DNA from: a virus
Virus record (IMG/VR): IMGVR_UViG_3300035698_004246
Location: 1-27,518 of that record
Strand: one strand, 5' to 3'
Length of the DNA: 27,518 nucleotides
Shown: positions 17,007 through 25,196 of the stretch, piece after piece
How the letters are laid out: each line of letters opens with the position of its first letter
How positions within the stretch are numbered: the first letter of the stretch is position 1
Position numbers and translations under genes: made by a program
The notes under the pieces: model-generated
Seen by the model: only the letters and a program-made list of their open reading frames with translations
The model's database searches: none
What the model was told of the DNA's origin: nothing

Positions 17007-17663
17007 TTATCTCCAACGATCATCTTTAGGGTAATCATCAAAGCCTTCGCTAAAGGCTCTGTCAAAGGCTCCCACATAAGGATCATCGGCTAAAGTTATT
17101 AAGTCCGACATATCAACTGTAAAAGCATTAACTGGTAAATTACCATCATAAGGTAAATTAACACTAGGCCATTGCTCAAGTTGTGTATATATTGATTCAA
17201 GATCATCAACATCACCTTGTGCAACACCATCATCATCGTCAATGCGTTTCTTGTATTCAAATTCAAATTGATACCACAACCAAGCTGGGTTGATATCTAA
17301 CAGCCTAGCACCAGAATAATATATATTACTTTCATCGGTTGCAGTTATTCTATAATTTAATATACCTGAGAATATTTGTGACCTTACTGTATCAAGCAAG
17401 TCGTAGGCAGTTATCCCAAGCTTATCTGTTTTTGAGCTATCATTTTTTAGTGCAACAACAACTCCAAACCTTTCTGTTATAATTTGGCTTATAGAGTTAT
17501 CATTTTGATTGGGTGAGCATTGCTCTAAAAGTGGAATAATAAATGCAGCTTCCTGATTTAATGTATTACGCAAAGCCAATGCCATCTCAGCAGAGCCAGC
17601 AACGTAATTACCAAATCTAGTAGCAGCTAATCTAAGCTTAACTGCTATTTGCCCTAACTTCAT
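17007..17663 (-). CDS. Gp37-like tail terminator / tail completion protein
   Basis: A 218-residue protein starting at ATG 17663 (ATGA overlap). ITERFGVVVALKN and the following DLLDTVRSQIFSGI helix match the Mu gp37-like family, which caps the tail tube and joins it to the neck. The place between a gp10-like protein and the DUF2635/sheath pair is standard. The last 25 residues (about 194-213, DDPYVGAFDRAFSEGFDDYP) form a short aromatic tail like the one on the gp48-like baseplate protein. Confidence 0.8.
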   Translation of the reverse strand: MKLGQIAVKLRLAATRFGNYVAGSAEMALALRNTLNQEAAFIIPLLEQCSPNQNDNSISQIITERFGVVVALKNDSSKTDKLGITAYDLLDTVRSQIFSGILNYRITATDESNIYYSGARLLDINPAWLWYQFEFEYKKRIDDDDGVAQGDVDDLESIYTQLEQWPSVNLPYDGNLPVNAFTVDMSDLITLADDPYVGAFDRAFSEGFDDYPKDDRWR

Positions 17664-18106
17664 ACATTACCCTTTACATATCTTTTTATTCTTCTTAATA
17701 CTATTGGTTCAAACTTTTTCCAAGTAGGATAAATAAAAGGTCTATAATCCATATTACTTGTTCCATACTCTAAAGCCTTTGCATAAGGAACCGTTTCACT
17801 TTTGCCACTTATATATCCAACCTCAACGCCATTAATTATATTTTCAATTATAATACTAGATATTAGCTTTGAACTTTTAACAGCTGGAAAGTTTCCAGGA
17901 AATGAAGGGCTATGATATCCTTTTTTGTTTACCTTATACCTTCTGCTAGTATCCTTGGGAGTATTAATCATATTCGTTAAGATATGCTCACGCATCTCAA
18001 GACCTGTCCTATTAAGGACGATATTAAGACCTCTTTTGATTTTCTCAGGCAGCCATTTAAATTTTAATGCTAACCTGTTTAATCCTTGCGTTTTAAGCTT
18101 AATCAA
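17660..18106 (-). CDS. HK97 gp10-like neck/tail completion protein
   Basis: A 148-residue protein beginning at TTG 18106, which overlaps the upstream stop as TTGA, with AGGAG seven bases upstream. The N-terminal KLKTQGLNRLALKFKWLPEKIKRGLNIVLNRTG helix, the SPSFPG segment and the C-terminal PYAKALEYGTSNMDYRPFIYPTW motif are typical of the HK97 gp10 family. Members act in the neck or tail completion. The non-ATG start is supported by the ribosome site. Confidence 0.85.
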   Translation of the reverse strand: MIKLKTQGLNRLALKFKWLPEKIKRGLNIVLNRTGLEMREHILTNMINTPKDTSRRYKVNKKGYHSPSFPGNFPAVKSSKLISSIIIENIINGVEVGYISGKSETVPYAKALEYGTSNMDYRPFIYPTWKKFEPIVLRRIKRYVKGNV

Positions 18107-18540
18107 GATTCGGCTCCTGTCTCTTCACATTTTATCTTATAATACTCGTGTTTTTCTTTTACATCAATAAATCTATTAATTTTAAATCGACGTCCTGTGT
18201 CACTATCCCCTTGTTCAAGGAATATAAAAAACTCACTCTTGAGAGGAACTAATTCATTTGCATTTTCTTCAACTCTAAACTCTTGATTAAAAGCATCACC
18301 AAAGGAATATGAATTTAATAAATTTATAGATTTATATCTCACAGTAAAAGCATGTGTCACCCTATATTCAGTTTGAACACTTCTAACATAATCTACATAA
18401 GGATTATCAACTGGTTTAATCTCTGCCCATACCGTGGCAAGTGTTTCATAACCCCGAGTGAAACCACCATCAGTATTTGGAAGTTGATTTATCCTTTGTA
18501 TTTGAATACGTCTATTAAGTCTTGGGGTTAACCAACTCAT
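18103..18540 (-). CDS. Head closure / head-tail joining protein (SPP1 gp16-like)
   Basis: A 145-residue protein starting at ATG 18540 (ATGA overlap). The segment LNRRIQIQRINQLPNTDGGFTRGYETLATVWAEIKPV and the later EYRVTHAFTVRYKSI strand are hallmarks of the SPP1 gp16/phage head-tail adaptor family. It forms the ring that closes the filled capsid. A C-terminal strand with FKINRFIDVKEKHEYYKIKCEE completes the beta barrel. Confidence 0.88.
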   Translation of the reverse strand: MSWLTPRLNRRIQIQRINQLPNTDGGFTRGYETLATVWAEIKPVDNPYVDYVRSVQTEYRVTHAFTVRYKSINLLNSYSFGDAFNQEFRVEENANELVPLKSEFFIFLEQGDSDTGRRFKINRFIDVKEKHEYYKIKCEETGAES

Positions 18541-19160
18541 ATATTAATTATCCTATAATTATCTAAAAGCATTGCTGTTAGTGGTGGAGCATCTTTCTGT
18601 GGTGTTCTGGTATCATAAACAACAGAAGCCCAATGTTTAATGGCCTCTTTAATTTGATCAGGAACACTTGTTGATGATGCACCATAACCAGCGGTATAAA
18701 CTATCTTGTAGCCACCTGTATAACGGTCGCTATTATATGGTACAGCCTTGCCATTTTTAATACATAAATAACCCGGCTCTGCGTTTGTATACGCATAATA
18801 ATTATCACTCGAATAAGTTGTTTCTGTTAAGTCTTCACCTACTGTAGTGACTGATGTAATGCTTATTAATGGTGGGCGAGGCAGTTCAATAACCGCCCCA
18901 ACCCAATGATCCATTGTAAGTGTAATTGTTTGCGTAATAAATGCACGATTCGTATAGTCTTCCGCCATACGCCTAACTGCTGTTATTATAGTTCCTAGTA
19001 GAGTGTCTTCATCACTACCATCAATTCTAGTATACTCTTTTAATTCATCAACAGTAACAGGTTCCACAGTTGGGTCGGTTGTTACTTTCCATTCCAAATG
19101 CGGGTCTTGATCTCTAACAATCAATGATGAATCTCTTTCTATAAAACCATAACCGCTCAT
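18537..19160 (-). CDS. Gp6-like head-tail connector protein
   Basis: A 207-residue protein starting at ATG 19160 with AAGGTG upstream. Residues about 25-75 carry EPVTVDELKEYTRIDGSDEDTLLGTIITAVRRMAEDYTNR, the connector helix signature of the HK97 gp6/SPP1 gp15 family. Then come an ELPRPPLISI strand and a C-terminal DQIKEAIKHWASVVYDTR helix. It forms the ring under the portal. It is encoded before the closure protein in the usual order. Confidence 0.92.
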   Translation of the reverse strand: MSGYGFIERDSSLIVRDQDPHLEWKVTTDPTVEPVTVDELKEYTRIDGSDEDTLLGTIITAVRRMAEDYTNRAFITQTITLTMDHWVGAVIELPRPPLISITSVTTVGEDLTETTYSSDNYYAYTNAEPGYLCIKNGKAVPYNSDRYTGGYKIVYTAGYGASSTSVPDQIKEAIKHWASVVYDTRTPQKDAPPLTAMLLDNYRIINI

Positions 19161-19168
19161 TTTACACC

Positions 19169-19387
19169 TTAATTTTTATCTTGATAATTTCCACGCATCA
19201 TTTTATTTTGTATTGTCCTAGACATGTTTTTTATTTTCTCTGTATACACTGCACAACCTACCTTGGTTACAAATACATGCGCCAAATCATCAGGTATTTC
19301 ATAGACATTACCTTTAACAAAATTGGTAACATTTTTCCCATCCATGGAGCCTCTATAAGAATACTTCATTTTAACTTTAATTAACAT
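19169..19387 (-). CDS. Small conserved hypothetical phage protein
   Basis: A 72-residue protein. I chose ATG 19387, which overlaps the upstream gene's end by 11 bases; ATG 19369 (66 residues) is possible, and no clear ribosome site decides between them. A KGNVYEIPDDLAHVFVTKVGCAVYTE segment resembles the short beta-alpha proteins found after capsid genes in many phages, which often read GEVYEVPDELA. The C-terminus is a basic, Met/Asn-rich tail. Function unknown. Confidence 0.6.
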   Translation of the reverse strand: MLIKVKMKYSYRGSMDGKNVTNFVKGNVYEIPDDLAHVFVTKVGCAVYTEKIKNMSRTIQNKMMRGNYQDKN

Positions 19388-20345
19388 GCTCAACCATGTA
19401 TTCATTACTTGAACTATCTGCCACACTCCACTCATCAACACCAGTACCTATTAAGCGTACCCAAGCATCACAATTGGAAGTTGCTGAAATATCCAAATCT
19501 ATTCTTGATAATGGGCCAGAATAACCAATTAAAGAAACTCCTTCTATACCTGGGCCTGAGGCCATTATTTGAACACTCATACTTTGTAATGTTGCGCCAC
19601 CACCTCTTAACTTAATAAGAAGTTGTTCACCTAACATTGCAGAATATAATTGAATAGAAGCATTTGAACACGCACCAGAAGCGGATATAAAAACATATCC
19701 AGTTCTAGCTGGTATTGAAACAACTGAAAGAACCCCAGAATCAGCTCCGTGGCTTTCCATAATTATCAAGGTGTTTGTTGGTGCAAGTAATTGCGCTCCT
19801 TGATGTAATGCGTCAACGGCACTTAGTGAACCATAATAAAAGTCAAATCCGCTTTCTAGTGTGAATGTTGCACTATTATAACCCTCCACAATCGCACTAG
19901 TTGCAACTGACCATGTAGCTCCACCACCGAGATTAATTATTGTATCACTAAATATACTAATTAGAACACTATTTCCAATTGAAACTATTGCTCCTGATTG
20001 AAAATTAAAATTAGCATTTGAATAAACAGCAAAGTCAACATCTGAGTACATTGTAGCGATTGCACTGTTACCTAAACTTAGCATTCCACCAGAATGAACA
20101 TTAAAAGTTGCATCAGAATAAACATCATTGATAGATGATAGATTAAGTTGAAGATTAGCTCCTGAATCAAGAGCCAATGTAGCACCGGATTCAAATGTAA
20201 CACTGGCACCTGATGTAAAAAAAACATCAGCTTCGGTGCTAAAGTAAGCTCCACTATCCATTACAAGATGTCCGCCTGACGCAATGTATAAAGTATCTCC
20301 GCCTTGTGGGCGGTATACTTTGGTTTGATAAGTATCATCAGACAT
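19377..20345 (-). CDS. Ser/Gly-rich repeat protein, possible beta-solenoid head fibre
   Basis: A 322-residue protein starting at ATG 20345 behind GGAGG. Residues about 15-170 are short imperfect repeats of the form SGAxhxhxSGA/T (h = hydrophobic), such as TSGASVTFESGATLALDSGA. This suggests a right-handed beta-solenoid. The C-terminal 130 residues are a distinct beta domain with no repeats. Proteins with similar GGxLxhxSGG repeats occur after the capsid gene in other phages, sometimes as head fibres or decoration. The place between the capsid module and the neck supports that; it could instead be a capsid-stabilising protein. No catalytic residues are seen. Confidence 0.7.
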   Translation of the reverse strand: MSDDTYQTKVYRPQGGDTLYIASGGHLVMDSGAYFSTEADVFFTSGASVTFESGATLALDSGANLQLNLSSINDVYSDATFNVHSGGMLSLGNSAIATMYSDVDFAVYSNANFNFQSGAIVSIGNSVLISIFSDTIINLGGGATWSVATSAIVEGYNSATFTLESGFDFYYGSLSAVDALHQGAQLLAPTNTLIIMESHGADSGVLSVVSIPARTGYVFISASGACSNASIQLYSAMLGEQLLIKLRGGGATLQSMSVQIMASGPGIEGVSLIGYSGPLSRIDLDISATSNCDAWVRLIGTGVDEWSVADSSSNEYMVEHVN

Positions 20346-20363
20346 ATTATTTCCTCCAAAATA

Positions 20364-20390
20364 AGGAGGACGCCACTACAGCGCCCACCT
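20364..20390 (-). terminator. Possible weak terminator or processing hairpin after decoration gene
   Basis: On the minus strand AGGTGGGCGC pairs with GCGTCCTCCT around a 7-base loop, with one T-T mismatch and one G-T pair. Only a broken T-run (TATTTT) follows, so termination may be partial. It lies between the decoration-like gene and the solenoid-like gene, where reduced downstream expression after the capsid would be useful. Confidence 0.35.
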
Positions 20391-20402
20391 CTTAATTAAC
20401 AA

Positions 20403-20897
20403 TTAAACAGGTTCATTGACGGGCCAATGTGAAGGCTCACCAAGTACAACAATTGCACCCATTGAATAAACAGAAGGTTGGCCAACACCAGAGATTTTAA
20501 TTCTTGCGTGTCTCCTTGACCCTTTGTAACCTACAAAATAAGTTTGGCTTGCATATCCTGCAACACTATCAATACTTTGAAAAGCACCACTTGCAAGCGT
20601 TGAATATGCTCCATCTTCACCATGAACACTATGAATCATTTCACTTGGATAAACTTCACTCCAAGTTGATCCTGCCCCGGCTCCATCATCATGTGCATGT
20701 TCAAGTTTTAGTTGAATATACTCATCGGCACTAAAATCTGCTGCGGAAGTGTTCGCACCAACATTAATAACAAATGTTACAGTGTCATAAGTTTTTGTAT
20801 CAACATCAACGCCTTCAACTGTAGAGCCATCAATCACTACATCTTGAGGTGCCAGTGCTTGATAGTATTTGAAATTTGAAAAACCATCTCTTCTCAT
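20403..20897 (-). CDS. Probable capsid decoration/structural protein
   Basis: A 164-residue protein starting at ATG 20897 behind AAAGGAGATATT, 13 bases after the capsid stop. It contains the pattern YDTVTFVINVGANTS ... IQLKLEHAHDDGA ... YFVGYKGSRRHARIKISG, common in phage beta-sandwich structural proteins encoded directly after the major capsid gene. A decoration or capsid-stabilising role is inferred from that. It is followed by a GC-rich hairpin. Confidence 0.72.
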   Translation of the reverse strand: MRRDGFSNFKYYQALAPQDVVIDGSTVEGVDVDTKTYDTVTFVINVGANTSAADFSADEYIQLKLEHAHDDGAGAGSTWSEVYPSEMIHSVHGEDGAYSTLASGAFQSIDSVAGYASQTYFVGYKGSRRHARIKISGVGQPSVYSMGAIVVLGEPSHWPVNEPV

Positions 20898-20910
20898 AAT
20901 ATCTCCTTTA

Positions 20911-22260
20911 TTAAGATGCTATCTTACCTATTTTAATTGAATCGAAGCCTACAACATCTCCACCAACTCTTTTTCTAGTATAAAATTCTACTAGAGGTTT
21001 AGCTGTGTAAGGGTCTCGTTGGATTGTGATTCCTAGTCTATCAATAATCGTATAAGCTCTTGACCAATCTGCTAATGCAACACTTAAAGCGTTTGCAGCT
21101 ATTGTTGGCATAGTGGTTGACATTCTCACCGGAAGACCTAATATAGTTGAATAGGGATCATCGGCAATCATGCTTGGTTTCCAAAGATAGTTACCTTCAC
21201 CATCTTTAAGTTTCATAGTTGCCATCAAAGTTAATCTATTCATCAACCATGTTCCACTATTTAGAAGGTGTTCTTTAAGTGAATATTTAATAGTAACGAA
21301 ACCATCTGATGTTAATGCAGTATCATGCCCCATATTAATTTGTTCAACAGTTCCAAAAGTTGTACCTGTTGCATAATCCAAGAAGCCTCTTGGTTTACCA
21401 ATACCATTACCAGTTACAAAAGCAGCACCTTCTGTTCTAGCAAAGCGATTAGCTATTTTATCAGCCAACCATGACTCAATATTAATTGAAGAATCTTCAA
21501 GCAGTGTTTGAGTTGCTCTTGGCCTAGTTCCCAAAGGATGAACAGAAATTCTTTTTTTATTGAATGTTGGAGTAGTTTTATCAGTTGAAACTACTGTTTC
21601 ACTTTCCCATTCCGAACCAGCATCATCATAATCAACTACTTCTTCATAGGCATCAGTAGTAATTGGTTGAACAGCAGCCAATTGTCTAACTGGATCACCT
21701 TCAAATACTCGTTGAAGAATTCTATTTGACATAAATGGCGTTACTGTATAACCACCATCAGGATCAACACCAACTTGTAATGTTTTTTGATCTTCTGGGC
21801 TTAGTGATCTCTCATCACCTTGATTAGCTAGAAATTTACAAAACACATCTTGATATTTTACAAATTCATCAACATTAATATCTTTTTCAATTTGTTGCAT
21901 CCTACTACGAGTCACACCTTTTGATTGTGACCTTACAGATTCTTTATGTAAAAGAAATTGTTTAGCTTCTTTAATAACCTGTTCATCATTGGCTTTCATT
22001 TGGCCCGGCATACGCTGCATTGACACTTCCAAATCATCAATTCTTTTATTAACAGAATTATCTAACTTTTCTTGTCTCAAAATAACGTCAGTACTCAGTT
22101 TTTCCAACTCTTCTTTGTTGCCACTCTTTTCAATAACAACTTTTAACTTCTCGTGACTTTTCCTTAGTTCATCATATTGAGCCTTTGAGTTTTCGCCGAG
22201 TTTCTCAACTTCGCTCTTCACTTGCTCAATAATCTTTTCTTGATCCGTCTTTACTGGCAT
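20911..22260 (-). CDS. Major capsid protein, HK97 fold with N-terminal delta domain
   Basis: A 449-residue protein. I chose ATG 22260, with AGGAGGT four bases upstream; the in-frame codon at 22290 lies inside the protease gene without such a site. Residues 1 to about 100 are Lys/Glu-rich coiled coil, the delta domain that acts as internal scaffold and is removed by the prohead protease. The HK97 core follows, with LQVGVDPDGGYTVTPFMSNRI, a long-loop DYDDAGSEW segment, and a GTRPRATQTLLEDSSINIESWLADKIANRFARTEGAAFVTGNG spine-helix region. FVTIKYSLKEHL and WLMNRLTLMATMKLKDGEGNYLW are also typical. The cleavage site cannot be fixed by eye. Confidence 0.95.
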   Translation of the reverse strand: MPVKTDQEKIIEQVKSEVEKLGENSKAQYDELRKSHEKLKVVIEKSGNKEELEKLSTDVILRQEKLDNSVNKRIDDLEVSMQRMPGQMKANDEQVIKEAKQFLLHKESVRSQSKGVTRSRMQQIEKDINVDEFVKYQDVFCKFLANQGDERSLSPEDQKTLQVGVDPDGGYTVTPFMSNRILQRVFEGDPVRQLAAVQPITTDAYEEVVDYDDAGSEWESETVVSTDKTTPTFNKKRISVHPLGTRPRATQTLLEDSSINIESWLADKIANRFARTEGAAFVTGNGIGKPRGFLDYATGTTFGTVEQINMGHDTALTSDGFVTIKYSLKEHLLNSGTWLMNRLTLMATMKLKDGEGNYLWKPSMIADDPYSTILGLPVRMSTTMPTIAANALSVALADWSRAYTIIDRLGITIQRDPYTAKPLVEFYTRKRVGGDVVGFDSIKIGKIAS

Positions 22261-22264
22261 TTTA

Positions 22265-22271
22265 ACCTCCT
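22265..22271 (-). promoter_or_regulatory. Strong Shine-Dalgarno site for the capsid gene
   Basis: AGGAGGT on the minus strand, four bases before ATG 22260 and touching the protease stop. It is a near-perfect site and fixes the capsid start. Confidence 0.8.
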
Positions 22272-22924
22272 CAGATTTTAATTTTCTCATTTACTGCTTT
22301 GATACTTTCTAGCAGTGCGTCAAGATTACCTTCCTCAACTGACTCTCTCAGACTTGGCTTGCAGAGCTTAACAAGATACTGTGCAGCGGTTCTTGACATT
22401 CCTGACTCTCTCAGTAATTTTTCAAGATCACGCTCATTAGTAATATTTTCAATTGACTTCACATCAATTATATTTGCGTTAACTTTTGCTGGGAATGTAA
22501 CAGGTGAAATTTCCCATAAATCTATTTCTTTCAAATATCTTATATCGTTTTCCCTGTCGTACTCTTCTTTTTTAATATTAAAGCCTATTGATAAACCTCT
22601 AATAGCTCCAATCTTTAATAGTTCATAAACATCTTTTCCGAGTGAAGTTTTAATTGCAAGTTTACCCTCAACACGCAAGCCAATATCATCTTCCTTTATA
22701 GCTGTCCAAATACCTATCGGCTTGTCATGACTATGCTGATAGAGCATTGCAACACCATTTTTATTGCGTCCACCTTTATCAAGACTTTTTTTAAATGCAC
22801 CCTTCATAACAATATCGCCATAACAATCTTTTTCATCATCAAACATACTGCCATAACCGCCAAATGTTCCATCATCATTAACAGCCTTTACATCACAGAA
22901 TGGTATTGATTTATATACTCTCAT
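22271..22924 (-). CDS. HK97-family prohead protease
   Basis: A 217-residue protein starting at ATG 22924 (ATGA overlap, AAGGAG upstream). It carries the family pattern: GGYGSMFDDEKDCYGDIVMKGAF (about 22-44), LYQHSHDKPIG (about 61-71) containing the expected catalytic histidine near H64, GLSIGF (110-115) with the expected nucleophile S112, and LWEISPVTFPA (136-146). It cuts the delta domain off the capsid protein during maturation. The C-terminal segment (about 160-217) is a helical tail rich in Glu and Leu that may aid encapsidation. Confidence 0.93.
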   Translation of the reverse strand: MRVYKSIPFCDVKAVNDDGTFGGYGSMFDDEKDCYGDIVMKGAFKKSLDKGGRNKNGVAMLYQHSHDKPIGIWTAIKEDDIGLRVEGKLAIKTSLGKDVYELLKIGAIRGLSIGFNIKKEEYDRENDIRYLKEIDLWEISPVTFPAKVNANIIDVKSIENITNERDLEKLLRESGMSRTAAQYLVKLCKPSLRESVEEGNLDALLESIKAVNEKIKI

Positions 22925-23715
22925 CCACTTGCTCCTTTTGTGTTATAAGTTAACACACAATGACAATTAATAAAATTTTCCTTGCTACCTCTACGATCAC
23001 CCGGTTTACTCATCTTATCAAAACCGCCTTTAACTGGGACTTTAAAAAATTCATCCATTCTAATTGCTGGTTTATTTGTCATTGCTCTATGTGTATCTCT
23101 AGTTCTTTCATTATTAATAGGGAGCCATTTTTTATATAAGCTATCGGTAGGTAAATAGGGATTCTCTCTAATGCTTAAATCAACAGCTTCAACCGAAGCG
23201 GTGTGCACTTCTGTATCAACTATTCTCAACGCTCTCCACCTATTAATTGCTCCCCCCATCTTTTCTATTTCCCTTGCCATTTCTAGTCTACTAAGACCGT
23301 TCATAATCCCATTTTTTATTATTGAATTTAATGACTTTTTTGTTGTGTTGTTGACAATATACACACTTGATATTACATTTTTACTAATCCACTTTTCTAT
23401 ATTAGACCAAAAAGAGCCTTCACTTTTGTTTTCACCTAACTCTTTTAATCTATCATTTACATTGTCATGGAATATTTGGATTGTACTTCTATACATCTTT
23501 TCATAAACTTTTCTAAAATCATTTCTGGTGTAATTAACTGCATCATCAACACTCTCTTCACCAATCCCCATTTCAAAATAATGTGCTGCATCTTCAAATT
23601 GTTCATCAAGAATATCTTTAATAGGTTTTAGATGCTTAAGAGTAAGGGTATTCATCTGTCGGTTGAACCACTGTACGTATAAAGCTTTTTGTTTGTTAGT
23701 CGCCAAATCTATCAC
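22921..23715 (-). CDS. Minor head protein (Mu F / SPP1 gp7-like)
   Basis: A 264-residue protein beginning at GTG 23715, overlapping the portal stop as GTGA with AAGGA just upstream. The first half is long helices. The conserved core is in the second half: WRALRIVDTEVHTASVEA, RTRDTHRAM and a C-terminal NFINCHCVLTY ending, the Mu F-like/SPP1 gp7 signature. Family members are few-copy capsid-interior or portal-binding proteins ejected with DNA. HK97 itself has no such gene here, so its presence with an HK97-type portal and protease is a mosaic feature. Confidence 0.87.
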   Translation of the reverse strand: MIDLATNKQKALYVQWFNRQMNTLTLKHLKPIKDILDEQFEDAAHYFEMGIGEESVDDAVNYTRNDFRKVYEKMYRSTIQIFHDNVNDRLKELGENKSEGSFWSNIEKWISKNVISSVYIVNNTTKKSLNSIIKNGIMNGLSRLEMAREIEKMGGAINRWRALRIVDTEVHTASVEAVDLSIRENPYLPTDSLYKKWLPINNERTRDTHRAMTNKPAIRMDEFFKVPVKGGFDKMSKPGDRRGSKENFINCHCVLTYNTKGASG

Positions 23716-25037
23716 AGTTCCTTACCTAGTATTGTATCTATATCTTCTTTACTATAGCCTTCTTCTTTTAATTGTGCTTTTACATCTTCTTCTTTGGTTG
23801 TATCAATAATTCCATCTTCACCTAGTGGTATCATTGACATAGGTACAAGTAAAACATCACCATCAGGCAGCTTTTCCTTGCCTACCATTTCACGTTTCTC
23901 ATTTATAGTTAGGAAATCAGTTCCTTGTGCACGTTTATATTTCATATCTTCTTTGAGAGCCATTGCAGGAACATTGTCTAATGAATAGCCAAACTCTGTT
24001 TTTAATTCATCTTCAAATAGCCAATTATTAAATTCTTCTTTGAATATATTAAGATAAAAGAAAACGGTTTCTTCCCAAAAAGCAAGTCTAGCCTCTGCCA
24101 TATTACTATATGTATTATCACCCGGAATACCAAGCAACATAGGAGGCACACCATAGGCAAGAGCAATACGTCTAGCCATTTCTCTATTACCTTCAATGAA
24201 ATCCATCTCGGCAGGTGAAAAACCGTATAGATCAACATTAGCACCATCAGCACCTTCGATTATAAGGTTCTTACCAGCGTTTATTGATCCACTATGTTTT
24301 TCTTGTAATTGAGTTTTTAAATTATTAAATTGTTTATCGGTTAAGTTTCTTTTAAAAGTAAAGATTGCACCGGGACGACATTCATTGTCTAATAGTTTCT
24401 TGTTCCATTCAGTTGCAGCATTAGCCGTGTCTATTTCTCTTGCTGCACTTTCTGTTATTGCTGCACCATAGTAATCATCAGTTGGATGAAATAGTTTTAT
24501 ATGTCTTATATCACACTTACCATCTTCAACTGGAAAGAAAAACTCTTGTGGAACACCCTTAACTGTATATTTATATTGATAGCCATTAACTTGGCCCATA
24601 TTATCCATTGTGACTATAACCTTATCAGGATTTAATATATTTAATTCTTTTGGAAATTTTCTAATAGACGTTTGACCGGTAATAGTTGATATTTTTCTAA
24701 TATAGGTGTTACCACTCATTATCAAAAATGCAGTTGCCTTTTGCATGAACATTGAAAAACCTGTTGAAGGATTAGGTCTTTTAATAACATCTATCATAGG
24801 GTGGTTTGTTATTTCTTCAAGATATCCATCATCTTTTTTTGTATAAAGTTTCCAGTTAACACTCGACACACTTTTACTAATGATATCTATACAGCGAAAG
24901 GCAATTATATTTTTCAGATAAGTTTCTTTTGCAAAATTACTATAATTTCTATTAGACCACACTGCACTTGCTGTAGATGGTAGTTGCATAAGAACTTGTT
25001 TGAGATTAGACTTAGAGAACCAATTTAAAAAACCCAT
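23712..25037 (-). CDS. HK97-family portal protein
   Basis: A 441-residue protein starting at ATG 25037. An in-frame TAA upstream leaves no other start, and no clear ribosome site is visible, which is odd for so important a gene. Family marks: IIAFRCIDIISKSVSSVNWKLY (about 45-66), a PNPSTGFSMFMQKATAFLIMSGNTYI segment, and GVPPMLLGIPGDNTYSNMAEARLAFWEETV (about 293-322). The protein forms the 12-fold ring at one capsid vertex through which DNA is packed and leaves. The C-terminus is acidic with Lys-Glu-rich helices. Confidence 0.95.
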   Translation of the reverse strand: MGFLNWFSKSNLKQVLMQLPSTASAVWSNRNYSNFAKETYLKNIIAFRCIDIISKSVSSVNWKLYTKKDDGYLEEITNHPMIDVIKRPNPSTGFSMFMQKATAFLIMSGNTYIRKISTITGQTSIRKFPKELNILNPDKVIVTMDNMGQVNGYQYKYTVKGVPQEFFFPVEDGKCDIRHIKLFHPTDDYYGAAITESAAREIDTANAATEWNKKLLDNECRPGAIFTFKRNLTDKQFNNLKTQLQEKHSGSINAGKNLIIEGADGANVDLYGFSPAEMDFIEGNREMARRIALAYGVPPMLLGIPGDNTYSNMAEARLAFWEETVFFYLNIFKEEFNNWLFEDELKTEFGYSLDNVPAMALKEDMKYKRAQGTDFLTINEKREMVGKEKLPDGDVLLVPMSMIPLGEDGIIDTTKEEDVKAQLKEEGYSKEDIDTILGKEL

Positions 25038-25068
25038 ATGCGCCCGATGTGTTAAGGTTTAAGGAGTA

Positions 25069-25101
25069 TCAAATATTTCCCTTGTATTTGAATGTATTTG
25101 A
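25069..25101 (-). repeat. TATTTGA repeats and small hairpin in portal leader
   Basis: On the plus strand TATTTGA lies at 25085-25091 and 25095-25101, ten bases apart, with its inverse TCAAATA at 25069-25075. The inverse can pair with either copy (loop 9 or 19). A fourth copy at 25164-25170 lies inside the promoter spacer. This could be an operator or a leader structure. Confidence 0.4.
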
Positions 25102-25153
25102 GAAAAAAGGTAATCAGTAGGAAAGACGCTGGTAGAATTTTTACCTATCTATT

Positions 25154-25181
25154 ATTATACTGATATTTGAGATAATTGCAA
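25154..25181 (-). promoter_or_regulatory. Sigma-70-type promoter between terminase and portal
   Basis: On the minus strand TTGCAA (25176-25181) is followed by a 16-base spacer and a perfect TATAAT (25154-25159), with AT-rich DNA upstream. Transcription would begin near 25147 and give a leader of about 110 bases before the portal ATG. It would drive the head and tail genes separately from the terminase transcript. Confidence 0.65.
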
Positions 25182-25196
25182 ATTTATATTTTAACG

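Noticed and set aside
22261-22290. Capsid start at 22290
   Set aside because: It lies inside the protease gene without a ribosome site, whereas ATG 22260 follows AGGAGGT.
25095-25147. Intrinsic terminator in the portal leader (AGGTAA...TTACCT then T-run)
   Set aside because: The stem is only six base pairs with a long loop; the T-run may be chance in AT-rich DNA, so I do not call it.
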